Assembly: GCF_000772705.2 (NCBI RefSeq)
Contig: NZ_JSBW02000035.1
Span: forward strand, 1-64,000
Source of the DNA: Xanthomonas vasicola
Lineage (GTDB): Bacteria > Pseudomonadota > Gammaproteobacteria > Xanthomonadales > Xanthomonadaceae
Reading direction: 5' to 3'
DNA: 64,000 bases
Shown here: piece by piece, positions 1 through 8,749 of the stretch
How positions within the stretch are numbered: position 1 is the stretch's first letter
Layout: each line of letters begins with the position of its first letter
Made by a program: the position numbers and the translations under genes
The notes under the pieces: model-generated
What the model was told of the DNA's origin: nothing
The model's database searches: none
What the model saw: only the letters and a program-made list of their open reading frames with translations

Positions 1-105
1 CGCTGGCTGCTGCGCTGGATCGCGTTTTTGCGTGCCTGGATGCGGGCGATGGAATGGCCATCCTTTAGCCACGTGCCGCTGTCACAGACGGCACGGGGCG
101 CTTGA
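1..105 (+). CDS. C-terminal end of an unidentified protein (partial)
   Basis: An open frame runs in from the left edge and stops with TGA at 103-105, giving 34 residues rich in Trp, Arg and Ala (it begins RWLLRWIAFLRAWMRAMEW). It could be the tail of a transposase or of a membrane protein. I do not recognise it, and the 5' part lies outside the window. Confidence 0.3.
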   Translation, partial: RWLLRWIAFLRAWMRAMEWPSFSHVPLSQTARGA

Positions 106-283
106 AGGGGATTTTTCAGGGACAACTAATTAGAGGCTGAAAAGCATGTCAGGGTGCATGAACATGTCTCGCGCGCGCATTGCGCACGCTCGCTGCAACT
201 GAGATACAGAAGTGTGCCTTTAAAACATCGACTGAGCTGCACGTTGGACAGACTCTGACGTTGCCAACACCGCCAGCAATCGT

Positions 284-1798
284 TCAATGCTGCTCGGCGA
301 CAGCCTTGACCCGCCGCGTGAACTCGGCCAGTTCCGGGAGTTCGGGATCGAGTTGGTGCGCTTCGTCCTGCGCACGGCGGGCGAATGCGGCGTCCTCCTG
401 ACCAAGTCGTTCGCTTCCGACCGCAACCCAGCGTTGTGCAAGGCGGCGACGCGCCCCGGCCAGCGCGTCGGCATTCGGCGTCAGCGCCTGCCAGGCATCC
501 AGACACCCACGCGCAGCACGCAGGCGGTTGTTGCGCAGCTCGTCCTCGAAACAACGCTGGCTGGCCGGCACCACGCGCGCAGCAGCCTGCAGCACACGCG
601 GATCGCGCGGTGCCAGCGCTTGCGCGGCGCGTACGGCGTCGTAGGCGCTGGCGCCAGGCGGGGTCATCCAGTGCTGCTGCGTTTGTGCATCGGCAACGCG
701 CTGCAGCAATGCCCGCAGACGGCGCTCGCGGGTGCCGCGCGACAGGCCCGCAGTTGGACCGCGTTGAGCATCGCGCGCGCGCGCAATCGCCTGCTCGGCT
801 TGCACAATCGATGTGGCGCCCGGCACCAGCAACTGCGCCTGACGTAACGATTGCAGGGCATCGTCGAAGTGGAAATCCGCCGCTTGCCGGCTAGCTTGTG
901 CGGCGTACTCGTCCGCCACCTGATCGAGGCCCCGCTGGGCGATTGCATCGTCCGGCTCAGCCGCCAGTACCGCGTTGAAATCGCGCGCAGCCGGGGCCAG
1001 GCGGCCACGGCGCAGCAAGGCCTGCGCACGTTGACGGCGCTGTTCCAGCACGCGGTGGTACTGACCTTCCGTCAGCGGCATGTCGACATGCCCGGCGTCG
1101 TAACGCTTGGCCGCGGCCAGCAATGCCGACGCCTCACCGAGCGCATCGTGCGCCAATGCGTGGCGCGCCTGCGCCAACAGATCGGTCAAAGCGTCTTCGC
1201 GACCTTCCAGCGCGTCGGTGCGGTCCGGCGCCAGGGCCAGGATGCGCTGGTACAGCGGCAGCGCGCTGTCGGGCGTGCCGTCCAGGCGGCCTTGCTGCTG
1301 GGCCACCGCCGCTTGCGCCAACAAGGCATCCAGGCCGACCCGGCGCGCCTGCAGCGCGCGCAGCCGCGCGGCCACCGGGGCGATCTGCGCCTGCGGCGCT
1401 TCCAGGGCGGTGGCCAGCGCCAGCGCGCGTTGCGCTGCTGCGGCATCGCCGGCTGCGACTGCAGCACGTGCCTGCACCACTGCAGCAGCACCGGTCCGCG
1501 CCAGCCCCCCACGCGCCTCCCCACGGTCGCTATCCAGCGCAAGCGCGGCAGCGAACAATTCGCGCGCACCGCTGCCATTGGCGGCGCTGAGCTGGCCGCG
1601 CGCCAACGCCGCATCGCCCCGCTGCAGCAATTGCTGGATGCGCGTGTCAGGCCACAGCCAATCGGCCAGCGGCTTGCGCAGCACGACCACGGTTAGCAGC
1701 AGACAGGCGCCCAACGCCAGCACCACGCGCCAGAGCGCACGACTGCGCAGTGGAGCCCAAAGGCGGGGCGATCTGACCCAGCGCGGGAGCAAAGACAT
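284..1798 (-). CDS. TPR-like membrane-anchored protein
   Basis: The product has 504 aa from the ATG at 1798. A longer open frame exists, but it would translate the upstream heptamer repeat, so I reject that start. A single hydrophobic segment at about residues 20-42 (VVLALGACLLLTVVVL) suggests an inner-membrane anchor. The rest is Ala/Leu/Arg-rich helical repeats of the form found in tetratricopeptide proteins (for example YDAVRAAQALAPRDPRVLQA). No catalytic motif is visible. It lies downstream of relA on the same strand, separated by the repeat array. The function is unknown; a scaffold or envelope-associated role is inference from the fold. Confidence 0.6.
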   Translation of the reverse strand: MSLLPRWVRSPRLWAPLRSRALWRVVLALGACLLLTVVVLRKPLADWLWPDTRIQQLLQRGDAALARGQLSAANGSGARELFAAALALDSDRGEARGGLARTGAAAVVQARAAVAAGDAAAAQRALALATALEAPQAQIAPVAARLRALQARRVGLDALLAQAAVAQQQGRLDGTPDSALPLYQRILALAPDRTDALEGREDALTDLLAQARHALAHDALGEASALLAAAKRYDAGHVDMPLTEGQYHRVLEQRRQRAQALLRRGRLAPAARDFNAVLAAEPDDAIAQRGLDQVADEYAAQASRQAADFHFDDALQSLRQAQLLVPGATSIVQAEQAIARARDAQRGPTAGLSRGTRERRLRALLQRVADAQTQQHWMTPPGASAYDAVRAAQALAPRDPRVLQAAARVVPASQRCFEDELRNNRLRAARGCLDAWQALTPNADALAGARRRLAQRWVAVGSERLGQEDAAFARRAQDEAHQLDPELPELAEFTRRVKAVAEQH

Positions 1799-1890
1799 GC
1801 GGTGGCGTCCATCCTTGGCGCGACCTGACGGGGACGCGTTCACCGCCTTATGGTAGCGGTGTGGGTTGCGAAGACGGTGTGGGCTCTTGG

Positions 1891-1995
1891 GGATTCGGGA
1901 ATCGGGAATCGGGAATCGGGAATCGGGAATCGGGAATCGGGATTCGGGATTCGGGAATCGGGAATCGGGAATCGGGAATCGGGAATCGGGAATCG
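1891..1995. repeat. 15-copy heptamer tandem repeat (GGAWTCG)
   Basis: Fifteen uninterrupted 7-bp units fill 105 bp: twelve GGAATCG and three GGATTCG (units 1, 8 and 9). The array sits between relA and the TPR gene. Shorter relatives of the same GGGATTC-type sequence appear at 37761, 38971, 41731, 41831, 42404 and 44686. Such arrays are likely to vary in copy number by slippage. Confidence 0.95.
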
Positions 1996-2071
1996 TCAGG
2001 CAAGCACAACGCACGTCCCCTATGCGCTGTTTGTTTTCAATCGATGAGCGCCAGCAAGAGTGTCCGCGCAC

Positions 2072-4243
2072 TCAGCCCAGCCGCCGCACCTCGCTCACGC
2101 CCGGCAACGCATCCAGCTTGCCAAGCAGACCGGACAGTTGGTCGTAATCGCTGACCTTCAAGCGCAAGCGCAGCTGCGCCCTGCCCGTGTCGCGCACGTT
2201 GTCGCTATTGATTTCCAACACGTGTGCATCTTGCTGGGCGATCAGGTTGGTGATGTCCTTGAGCAGCCAGCGCCGGTCTACCGCGCGCACCTGCACATCC
2301 ACCTCGTAGCCGCTGCCGGCCTTGCCCCACTCCACCGGCAACACCCGCTGTGGGTGGGCGGCGGCCAGGCGCGCCAATGCCGCGCAATCGGTGCGATGCA
2401 CGGTGATACCGCGGCCGCGGGTGAGGTAGCCGGCAATCGGCTCGCCCGCCACCGGTTGGCAGCAGCGGGCCAGCTGCACCAGCAGGTTGCCCACGCCCTC
2501 CACGGTGAATTTGGATTTGCCCAGCCCATCGCGGCGCGCGGTCGGCCGCGGCGGCGCCGGTACCGCCGGCTGCGAGGCGGCACGTTCGGCTTCCAGCAAC
2601 GCACGGCTGACCTGGTTCGGGCCGGTATCGCCCAACGCTACCTGGATATATAAATCGTCGATGTTGTCGGCGTGGAATTTGCGCGTGGCGACACTCAGAT
2701 CCGCATGCTGCAGGCCCAGGCGCTTGAGTTCGCGATCAAGCAGGTCCTTGCCCGCTTGTACGTTGCGCGCGCGGTCCAGCTTGTGGAACCAGGCGCGCAC
2801 CTTGTCGCGCGAACGCCCGCTGGCCAGAAAGCCATTGGACGCCAGCAGCCAGTCGCGGCGCGGGTCGGCTTCCTTGGCGGTCATGATTTCCACCCGGTCG
2901 CCGCTGCGCAGCCGGTAGGTCAGCGGCACGATGCGATCGTTGACGCGCGCGCCGCGGCAGCGATGCCCGACCATGGTGTGCACGTGATACGCAAAATCCA
3001 GCGGCGTGGCGCCTTGCGGCAGATCGATCACCTCGCCCTTCGGAGTCAACGCATACACGCGGTCTTCGATCAGCTCGGCATCCAGCGCGCCGGCCAGCTC
3101 GCCATGCTCGCCTTCCTGCACCTGTTCCAACAGCTGGCGCATCCACAGAATCTTGCGGTCGAAAGCTTTTTCGCCGCCCTTGCCGCCTTCCTTGTATTTC
3201 CAGTGCGCAGCCACGCCGAGTTCGGCCTGAGCGTGCATCTCGTGGGTACGAATCTGGATTTCGATCGTGCGCCCTTCCGGGCCGACTACCGCGGTATGTA
3301 GCGAGCGATAGTCGTTGGCCTTGGGCCGGGCGATGTAATCGTCGAACTCGCTCGGCACCGGTGCCCACAGCGAATGCACCGCGCCCAGCGCGGCGTAGCA
3401 GGCCGCCACATCGTCGACCATCACCCGCACTGCGCGGATGTCGTACAGCTGATCGAACGACAGCCGCTTCTTCTGCATCTTTCGCCAGATGCTGTAGATG
3501 TGTTTTGGCCGCCCGCTCACCTCTGAGCCCAGGCCCTGCTGGGCGAGCGCCGCCGACAAGGTGCGCTTGACCGCTTCCAGATAGCGCACGCGCGCCACGC
3601 GGGTTTCGTCCACTTCGCGGGCGATGCGGCGATACGTCTCCGGCTCCAGGTGGCGGAATGCCAGATCTTCCAGCTCCCACTTCACCTGCCAGATGCCCAG
3701 ACGGTTCGCCAGCGGCGCATGGATGTCGCGCGTGAGTTGGGCCAGCGCGCGACGCTGCTCTTCGCTGAGACGGTCGGCCACGCGCATGCGCGACAGCTGC
3801 CGTGCCAGCAGGATCGGCACAACGCGCAGGTCGTGGATGATGGAGAGCAGCAGCCGCCGCAACCCTTCGCTGTTGCGTCCGGCCTCGCGCCCGGCATGCA
3901 GCGCCCAGACCTGATCGGCTGCATCCAGGCCGTCCAGCAGGCCTTCCACCGCCACCCGCCGCTCCGCCGGCTGCCATGGCAGGTCGGCAATCGCGCCGCG
4001 TAAGGCGGGCAAGTCGAACAGCAACGCCGCGACCAGGGTGGCCTCGTCGGCAGATAGCAGCGCCAGTGCATCCAGGGTGTCGCCGAGCAAGGCCCACGGC
4101 ACGTTGTCGGTCTGCGCGGGCGGCAGCTCCTGCCAGGCACGCGCCAACGCCTCGCGCAACGCCGGCGCAATCGAGGCCACAGCGGGGCGCTGCAGCAATG
4201 CCTGCAGGCGATCGAATGAGGAACTGGTCACAACAGTGGACAC
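2072..4243 (-). CDS. relA: RelA, (p)ppGpp synthetase (GTP pyrophosphokinase)
   Basis: The 723-aa product transfers pyrophosphate from ATP to GTP/GDP during the stringent response on amino-acid starvation. Domains in order are a degenerate HD hydrolase domain (AALLFD where hydrolases have a His-Asp pair), the synthetase domain (about residues 240-370, with RPKHIYSIWRKMQ and EFDDYIARPKANDYRSLHT), a TGS domain (about 400-460, VYALTPKGEVIDLPQGATPL) and a C-terminal ACT domain. The EFDD sequence is the acidic EXDD signature of monofunctional RelA; bifunctional SpoT carries RXKD. I therefore call RelA rather than SpoT. Start MSTVVTSSS at 4243; divergent from pqqA. Confidence 0.93.
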   Translation of the reverse strand: MSTVVTSSSFDRLQALLQRPAVASIAPALREALARAWQELPPAQTDNVPWALLGDTLDALALLSADEATLVAALLFDLPALRGAIADLPWQPAERRVAVEGLLDGLDAADQVWALHAGREAGRNSEGLRRLLLSIIHDLRVVPILLARQLSRMRVADRLSEEQRRALAQLTRDIHAPLANRLGIWQVKWELEDLAFRHLEPETYRRIAREVDETRVARVRYLEAVKRTLSAALAQQGLGSEVSGRPKHIYSIWRKMQKKRLSFDQLYDIRAVRVMVDDVAACYAALGAVHSLWAPVPSEFDDYIARPKANDYRSLHTAVVGPEGRTIEIQIRTHEMHAQAELGVAAHWKYKEGGKGGEKAFDRKILWMRQLLEQVQEGEHGELAGALDAELIEDRVYALTPKGEVIDLPQGATPLDFAYHVHTMVGHRCRGARVNDRIVPLTYRLRSGDRVEIMTAKEADPRRDWLLASNGFLASGRSRDKVRAWFHKLDRARNVQAGKDLLDRELKRLGLQHADLSVATRKFHADNIDDLYIQVALGDTGPNQVSRALLEAERAASQPAVPAPPRPTARRDGLGKSKFTVEGVGNLLVQLARCCQPVAGEPIAGYLTRGRGITVHRTDCAALARLAAAHPQRVLPVEWGKAGSGYEVDVQVRAVDRRWLLKDITNLIAQQDAHVLEINSDNVRDTGRAQLRLRLKVSDYDQLSGLLGKLDALPGVSEVRRLG

Positions 4244-4545
4244 GGTGGGGGCAACAACAGGTGGCTGACGACTACGGTAACGTGCGCGTCACCTTCTCCA
4301 CAACGCGTCTGGGTGCGGCGATCACCGCGCGGGACAGGGCTCGTGCTTATGCCAGGTTCACCCGGCAACGTCTTGATTCGTAACTGCTCGGCCCGCAAGG
4401 CGGAAAAATGCCGCAAACGAAAGTCGGCACCGACGCACCTTTTTACATGCCCTTTACAACTGCGCCAAACCGCCTGCCTATGCTCAGGCCACGTCGCTCG
4501 TTGCATCCGGCAACCAGGGACGTTTTCCAACTGCGAGGTAGCCCA
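4244..4545. other. Intergenic region between relA and pqqA
   Basis: About 300 bp separate the divergent relA and pqqA starts, so promoters for both should lie here. The only clear element is the pqqA ribosome-binding sequence GAGG at 4534-4537. I see no riboswitch, terminator or convincing operator. Confidence 0.5.
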
Positions 4546-4626
4546 ATGAAGACCTGGAAGAAACCTGTCGTTCGTGAAGTCAACTGTGGCGCCGAAATCA
4601 ACTGCTACGTCTCCGGCGAGTTTTGA
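4546..4626 (+). CDS. pqqA: PqqA, PQQ precursor peptide
   Basis: A 26-residue ribosomal peptide whose Glu and Tyr side chains become pyrroloquinoline quinone. The sequence begins MKTWKKPVVREV and contains the invariant E-x-x-x-Y spacing (Glu17-Ile-Asn-Cys-Tyr21), the pair cross-linked by PqqE. GAGG lies 8 bp upstream of the ATG. It is the first gene of pqqABCDE; the 82-bp gap to pqqB is the only real spacing in the operon. Being short, it is easily missed by gene finders. Confidence 0.95.
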   Translation: MKTWKKPVVREVNCGAEINCYVSGEF

Positions 4627-4708
4627 TCCTGCACGTTTCACGCTCAGCTTGCCGCCTTTGGTTTGATGCATGACCGGCAGTTGCCGGCAGATGAGGTAAC
4701 AGCCGTCC

Positions 4709-5608
4709 ATGCGCATCATTGTTTTGGGATCGGCGGCCGGCGGTGGGCACCCGCAGTGGAATTGCCACACCCCCGCGAGTTTGCGGGCCTGGCAGCAAGC
4801 AGACGGTGCCCAGCGTCGTACACAGGCCAGTATTGCGGTCAGCGCCGATGACGCGCGCTGGGTGCTGATCAATGCCTCTCCCGATTTCCGCCAGCAAATT
4901 CTCGCGACACCCGCCTTGTGGCCGCAGCATGGGCTGCGCCACTCGCCAATCGAGGCGGTGCTGCTGACCAGCGGCGAGATCGACCACATCGCCGGGCTGC
5001 TATCGATGCGCGAAAGCCAGCGGTTTTCGCTGCATGCCAGTAGTCGCGTGCTGGACTTGCTTGCGCAGAATCCGATCTTCGACGCCGTGAGCCCGCAGTA
5101 CGTGAGCCGGCAGCCGTTCGCGCTGGACACGCCGCTGGCATTGAGCGGGCTGCAGCTCACCCCGTTCTCTGTGCCAGGCAAGGTGCCGTTGTTTATGGAA
5201 TCGCGCAGCGGCGGCGATCTGGCTGGCTCCAATGAAGAAACGCTCGGTCTCACCATCGACGATGGCCGGCACCGCATGCATTACATTCCTGGTTGCGCTG
5301 CGATGACCGACGAATTGCGCGCGCGCCTGCAGGGCGCCGAGCTGGTGTTCTTCGACGGCACACTGTGGCGCGATGACGAAATGGTGCAACTGGGCATCAG
5401 CCAGAAGACCGGCCAACGCATGGGCCATATGAGTATCGACGGCCCCGACGGCACCATTGCCGCGTTCGCGCCGTTGAACGTGGCGCGCAAAATCTTCATC
5501 CATCTCAATACCACCAATCCCGTGCTCAACACCCAGTCGCCCGAGTTCGCCAGCGCGCGTGCCAGCGGGTGGGAAGTTGCCCACGACGGCCTGGAGATCG
5601 CCCTGTGA
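4709..5608 (+). CDS. pqqB: PqqB, PQQ biosynthesis metallo-beta-lactamase-fold protein
   Basis: 299 aa, the usual PqqB length. It starts MRIIVLGSAAGGG with the family signature GGGHPQWNC at about residues 11-19, and has a metallo-beta-lactamase-like fold, with LLTSGEIDHIAGLLSMRE where classical members have the HxHxDH metal site. PqqB has been linked to hydroxylation of the excised Glu-Tyr dipeptide or to PQQ release. Its TGA stop (5606-5608) overlaps the pqqC GTG start, so translation is probably coupled. Confidence 0.95.
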   Translation: MRIIVLGSAAGGGHPQWNCHTPASLRAWQQADGAQRRTQASIAVSADDARWVLINASPDFRQQILATPALWPQHGLRHSPIEAVLLTSGEIDHIAGLLSMRESQRFSLHASSRVLDLLAQNPIFDAVSPQYVSRQPFALDTPLALSGLQLTPFSVPGKVPLFMESRSGGDLAGSNEETLGLTIDDGRHRMHYIPGCAAMTDELRARLQGAELVFFDGTLWRDDEMVQLGISQKTGQRMGHMSIDGPDGTIAAFAPLNVARKIFIHLNTTNPVLNTQSPEFASARASGWEVAHDGLEIAL

Positions 5609-6357
5609 CCGCCCTGCTCAGCCCCGACCAACTGGAAGCAGACCTGCGTGCCATCGGCGCGCGTCTGTATCACGACCAGCATCCGTTCCATGCGCTGTTG
5701 CACCACGGCAAGCTTGGTCGTGGGCAGGTGCAGGCCTGGGCCTTGAATCGCTTCGAATACCAGCGCTGCATTCCGCTGAAAGACGCCGCGATTCTGGCGC
5801 GCATGGAAGATCCGGCGCTGCGGCGGATCTGGCGGCAACGCATTCTCGACCACGACGGCAATAGCGCCAGCGACGGCGGCATCGCGCGCTGGCTACACCT
5901 CACCGACGCGCTCGGCCTGGACCGCACGCTGGTGGAATCCGGGCGCGCGCTGCTGCCGGGCACCCGCTTTGCGGTGCAGGCCTACCTGCACTTTGTGCGC
6001 GAAAAAAGCCTGCTAGAAGCGATCGCCTCGTCGCTGACCGAATTGTTCGCCCCCAACATCATTGGCCAGCGCGTGGCCGGCATGCTCAAGCATTACGACT
6101 TCGTGTCGTCCGAAGCGCTGGCCTATTTCGCGCATCGCCTGACCGAAGCGCCGCGCGATTCGGATTTTGCACTCGATTACGTCAAGCAGCATGCCGACAC
6201 GGTCGAAAAGCAGGCGCTGGTCAAGGCAGCCCTGCACTTCAAGTGCTCCGTGCTGTGGGCGCAACTGGATGCATTGCATGTGGCCTACGTCACGCCGGGC
6301 ATCGTGTGGCCGGACGCCTTCGTGCCAGACCGTAACGCCAGCCGGGCTGCGGCGTGA
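5605..6357 (+). CDS. pqqC: PqqC, pyrroloquinoline-quinone synthase
   Basis: 250 aa from a GTG at 5605 that overlaps the pqqB stop by 4 bp (GTGA). The start is supported by the MTALLSPDQLEADL N-terminus and the normal family length; upstream in-frame ATGs would intrude into pqqB. PqqC is the cofactorless oxidase that closes the ring and carries out the final oxidation to PQQ. It has the helical-bundle TENA/THI-4 fold; recognisable stretches are YHDQHPFH, NRFEYQRCIPLKD and AYLHFVREKSLLEAIASSLTELF. Its TGA stop overlaps pqqD. Confidence 0.95.
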   Translation: MTALLSPDQLEADLRAIGARLYHDQHPFHALLHHGKLGRGQVQAWALNRFEYQRCIPLKDAAILARMEDPALRRIWRQRILDHDGNSASDGGIARWLHLTDALGLDRTLVESGRALLPGTRFAVQAYLHFVREKSLLEAIASSLTELFAPNIIGQRVAGMLKHYDFVSSEALAYFAHRLTEAPRDSDFALDYVKQHADTVEKQALVKAALHFKCSVLWAQLDALHVAYVTPGIVWPDAFVPDRNASRAAA

Positions 6358-6632
6358 GCAACATTACCCGCGATAGCAAACCGGCCTTGCGTGCAGGCGT
6401 GCGCCTGCAGCACGACCGTGCACGCAACCAATGGGTATTGCTAGCACCCGAGCGCGTGGTCGAGCTGGACGAGATCGCATTGGTAGTGACGCAACGCTAT
6501 GACGGCACGCGCTCGCTGGCGCAGATCGCGCAGGAGCTGGCCGCAGAATTCGATGCGGATGCGGCGGATATCGAAGCCGACGTGATCGAACTCACCGGCA
6601 CCCTGCATCAGAAACGCTTGCTGCGGCTATGA
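6354..6632 (+). CDS. pqqD: PqqD, PqqA peptide chaperone
   Basis: 92 aa from a GTG at 6354 (GTGA overlap with pqqC). PqqD is a small winged-helix RiPP-recognition protein that binds PqqA and presents it to the radical SAM enzyme PqqE. Family features seen are [17 protein letters not shown], the central [14 protein letters not shown] segment and the C-terminal LHQKRLLRL. The stop overlaps the pqqE ATG (ATGA), matching the physical PqqD-PqqE partnership. Confidence 0.95.
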   Translation: MSNITRDSKPALRAGVRLQHDRARNQWVLLAPERVVELDEIALVVTQRYDGTRSLAQIAQELAAEFDADAADIEADVIELTGTLHQKRLLRL

Positions 6633-7747
6633 GCACGGCGCCGCCACCGCTGTCGGTGTTGTTGGAGCTGACGCATCGCTGCCCATTGGCATGCCCGTAT
6701 TGCTCCAACCCGATCGCGCTGGCCGCGCTGCGTGAGGAAATGGATACCGCCGGCTGGCGCTCGCTGCTGGAGCAGGCCGCCGAGATGGGCGTGCTGCAAG
6801 CGCATTTTTCCGGCGGCGAACCGATGCTGCGCAAAGACCTGCCCGAGTTGGTGGCGCACGCGCGCACGTTGGGGCTGTACAGCAATCTGATTACCTCCGG
6901 TGTTGCTGGCGGCGAGCCGATGCTGGACCAACTGCAGGCTGCGGGGCTGGAACACGTGCAGCTAAGCGTGCAGGACGTCGATGCGGCCGGCGCCGACCGC
7001 ATTGCGGGTTACCGCAATAGCTTGTCGAAGAAGCGCGACTTTGCCGCTGCGGTACGCGCGCGCGGCCTGCCGCTGACGATCAACGCAGTACTGCACCGCC
7101 ATAATGCCGAGCGCGTGCCGGGCATGATCGCGCTGGCACTGGAATGGCAGGCCGAGCGTATCGAAGTGGCGCATACCCAGTACTACGGCTGGGGGCTGCG
7201 CAATCGCGCCGCGCTGATGCCAAGCCGCGAGCAACTGATGGCCACCATCGATGCGGTGGAAACGGCGCGGCGCGCACTCGGCGACCGCATGGCGATTGAT
7301 TTCGTCACTCCCGATTACTACGCGCGCCAGCCCAAACCCTGCATGGGCGGCTGGGGCCAGCGCTTCGTCAATATTTCTCCGCGCGGTGATGTACTGCCCT
7401 GCCATGCCGCCGAAACCATCGAAGGCATGCGCTTCGACAATCTGCGCGAGCGCTCGCTGGCCGATATCTGGAACAACGGCGAGGCATTCGTGCGCTTCCG
7501 CGGTACCGCATGGATGCCGGAGGTGTGCCAGGGCTGCCCCAAGCGCGAGATCGACTGGGGCGGCTGCCGCTGCCAGGCGCTGGCTCTGAGCGGCGATGCG
7601 GCCACGCTGGACCCGGTGTGCGAACGGTCGCCCGCGCATGCTCATATCCGCGCGACCGCCGAGCGTGAGGCGGCATCGCCGGCACCGGCGTTTATCTACC
7701 GCCGCCCCGAACGCCTGGCCCCAGCCACCACCGACACGCTGGAGTAA
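6629..7747 (+). CDS. pqqE: PqqE, radical SAM PqqA cross-linking enzyme
   Basis: 372 aa. It catalyses the SAM-dependent carbon-carbon bond between Glu and Tyr of PqqA. The radical SAM cluster motif CPLACPYC (Cx3Cx2C) is at about residues 18-25, followed by the SAM-binding [12 protein letters not shown]. The C-terminal SPASM-type region supplies further cysteines ([34 protein letters not shown]) for auxiliary iron-sulfur clusters. It is the last gene of the operon; no strong terminator is visible before the next gene at 7801. Confidence 0.96.
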   Translation: MSTAPPPLSVLLELTHRCPLACPYCSNPIALAALREEMDTAGWRSLLEQAAEMGVLQAHFSGGEPMLRKDLPELVAHARTLGLYSNLITSGVAGGEPMLDQLQAAGLEHVQLSVQDVDAAGADRIAGYRNSLSKKRDFAAAVRARGLPLTINAVLHRHNAERVPGMIALALEWQAERIEVAHTQYYGWGLRNRAALMPSREQLMATIDAVETARRALGDRMAIDFVTPDYYARQPKPCMGGWGQRFVNISPRGDVLPCHAAETIEGMRFDNLRERSLADIWNNGEAFVRFRGTAWMPEVCQGCPKREIDWGGCRCQALALSGDAATLDPVCERSPAHAHIRATAEREAASPAPAFIYRRPERLAPATTDTLE

Positions 7748-7800
7748 GCCGCATCGGCCGGAGCCGACAGCGTCTACACTAGCCACCTCTTCTTCCTCGG

Positions 7801-8322
7801 ATGGCTTCCATGTCGCTCGCGCGCCGCATTCCCTTGCTGGTTTGCCTGACCCTGGCCTTGCATGCCGCCCCCGCCCTGGCGCAACGCGCGGTGCAAGGCA
7901 ATCTGCAGTCGCAAATGAGTGCCGAACAGTTCAAGGCCGCCGGTCTGGACAAGCTCAATGCCAGCGAACTGACTGCGCTCAATGACTGGCTACAGGGCAA
8001 GGTGGCCAAGGAGGCCGCGGTGGTGGTCGAACAGGCCAAGGAAGCCGGCCGCCAGGAAGTGATGATCAAGAACCGCGGCTTCTTCGACTTCGGCAGCAAG
8101 GAGCCAATCGAGAGCACGCTGGTTGGCGAGTTCAAGGGCTTTTCGAAGGGGCGCGTCTACACGCTGGCGAACGGTCAGGACTGGGAGCAGACCGATGCGG
8201 CCAGTCTGTCCGGCGTGCGCAAGAACGCACCCAAGGTCAAGATCAAGCCGGGCCTGGTGGGCGTGTGGTATCTGCAGATCGAGGGCTACAACACACCGGC
8301 CAAAGTGCGGCGGATCAAGTAA
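7801..8322 (+). CDS. Secreted hypothetical protein
   Basis: 173 aa from the ATG at 7801; a second in-frame ATG at 7810 gives MSLARRIPLL and may be the true start. The N-terminus is a signal peptide (LLVCLTLALHAAPALA-Q), so the mature protein is periplasmic or exported. It has no Cys after processing and ends GYNTPAKVRRIK. The downstream half (about 80-170) looks like a small beta-rich domain (FKGFSKGRVYTLANGQDWEQ). I do not recognise the function; it is probably independent of the pqq operon. Confidence 0.7.
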   Translation: MASMSLARRIPLLVCLTLALHAAPALAQRAVQGNLQSQMSAEQFKAAGLDKLNASELTALNDWLQGKVAKEAAVVVEQAKEAGRQEVMIKNRGFFDFGSKEPIESTLVGEFKGFSKGRVYTLANGQDWEQTDAASLSGVRKNAPKVKIKPGLVGVWYLQIEGYNTPAKVRRIK

Positions 8323-8749
8323 GCGCAGCAGCTAACATCGCGCGGCTGCCGATGGCGGTCGCCGTGCTTGGAATTGGCACGCACTACGCGAATGCTGGTG
8401 CTGGGCGTCGCGCCCGCACCATGTAACTGCAGCTGCCGATTTTTCGCTTTGCTGCAGAGCAGTGCATGCGCAAGTAGCGTTGATCCCGGCAGACAAGCCG
8501 AAAACGTGGGCGCGTACTCACGACGCTTGGCGCAGGGGAAGCGGCGCACTGAGTCATCGCGCTCAGCAGCTGGAAGCGCAGCACATGCTTGCCAGCGATG
8601 GGGGCTGTGCCCGGTATCGATAGGTACCGCACGTACACTCCTGCTCACACTGCGCCCACCACACCTAGCTGACGCGATTGCTGGTCACGCGGCCCCCGCG
8701 CGATTGCCCGCAAACACGCTGGCAGACGCACGACATCCGGAGAATATGC
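8323..8749. other. Intergenic region, no gene seen
   Basis: About 430 bp with no plausible coding frame in either strand. The only element I can support is the CGGAG ribosome-binding sequence just before 8750. Confidence 0.5.

Noticed and set aside
1891..1995. Array of identical units that could suggest a CRISPR locus
   Set aside because: Units are 7 bp, directly adjacent with no spacers, and no cas genes are present.
4228..5277. 349-codon frame on the minus strand over pqqA-pqqB
   Set aside because: Overlaps the well-supported pqqA and pqqB and has no recognisable domain.
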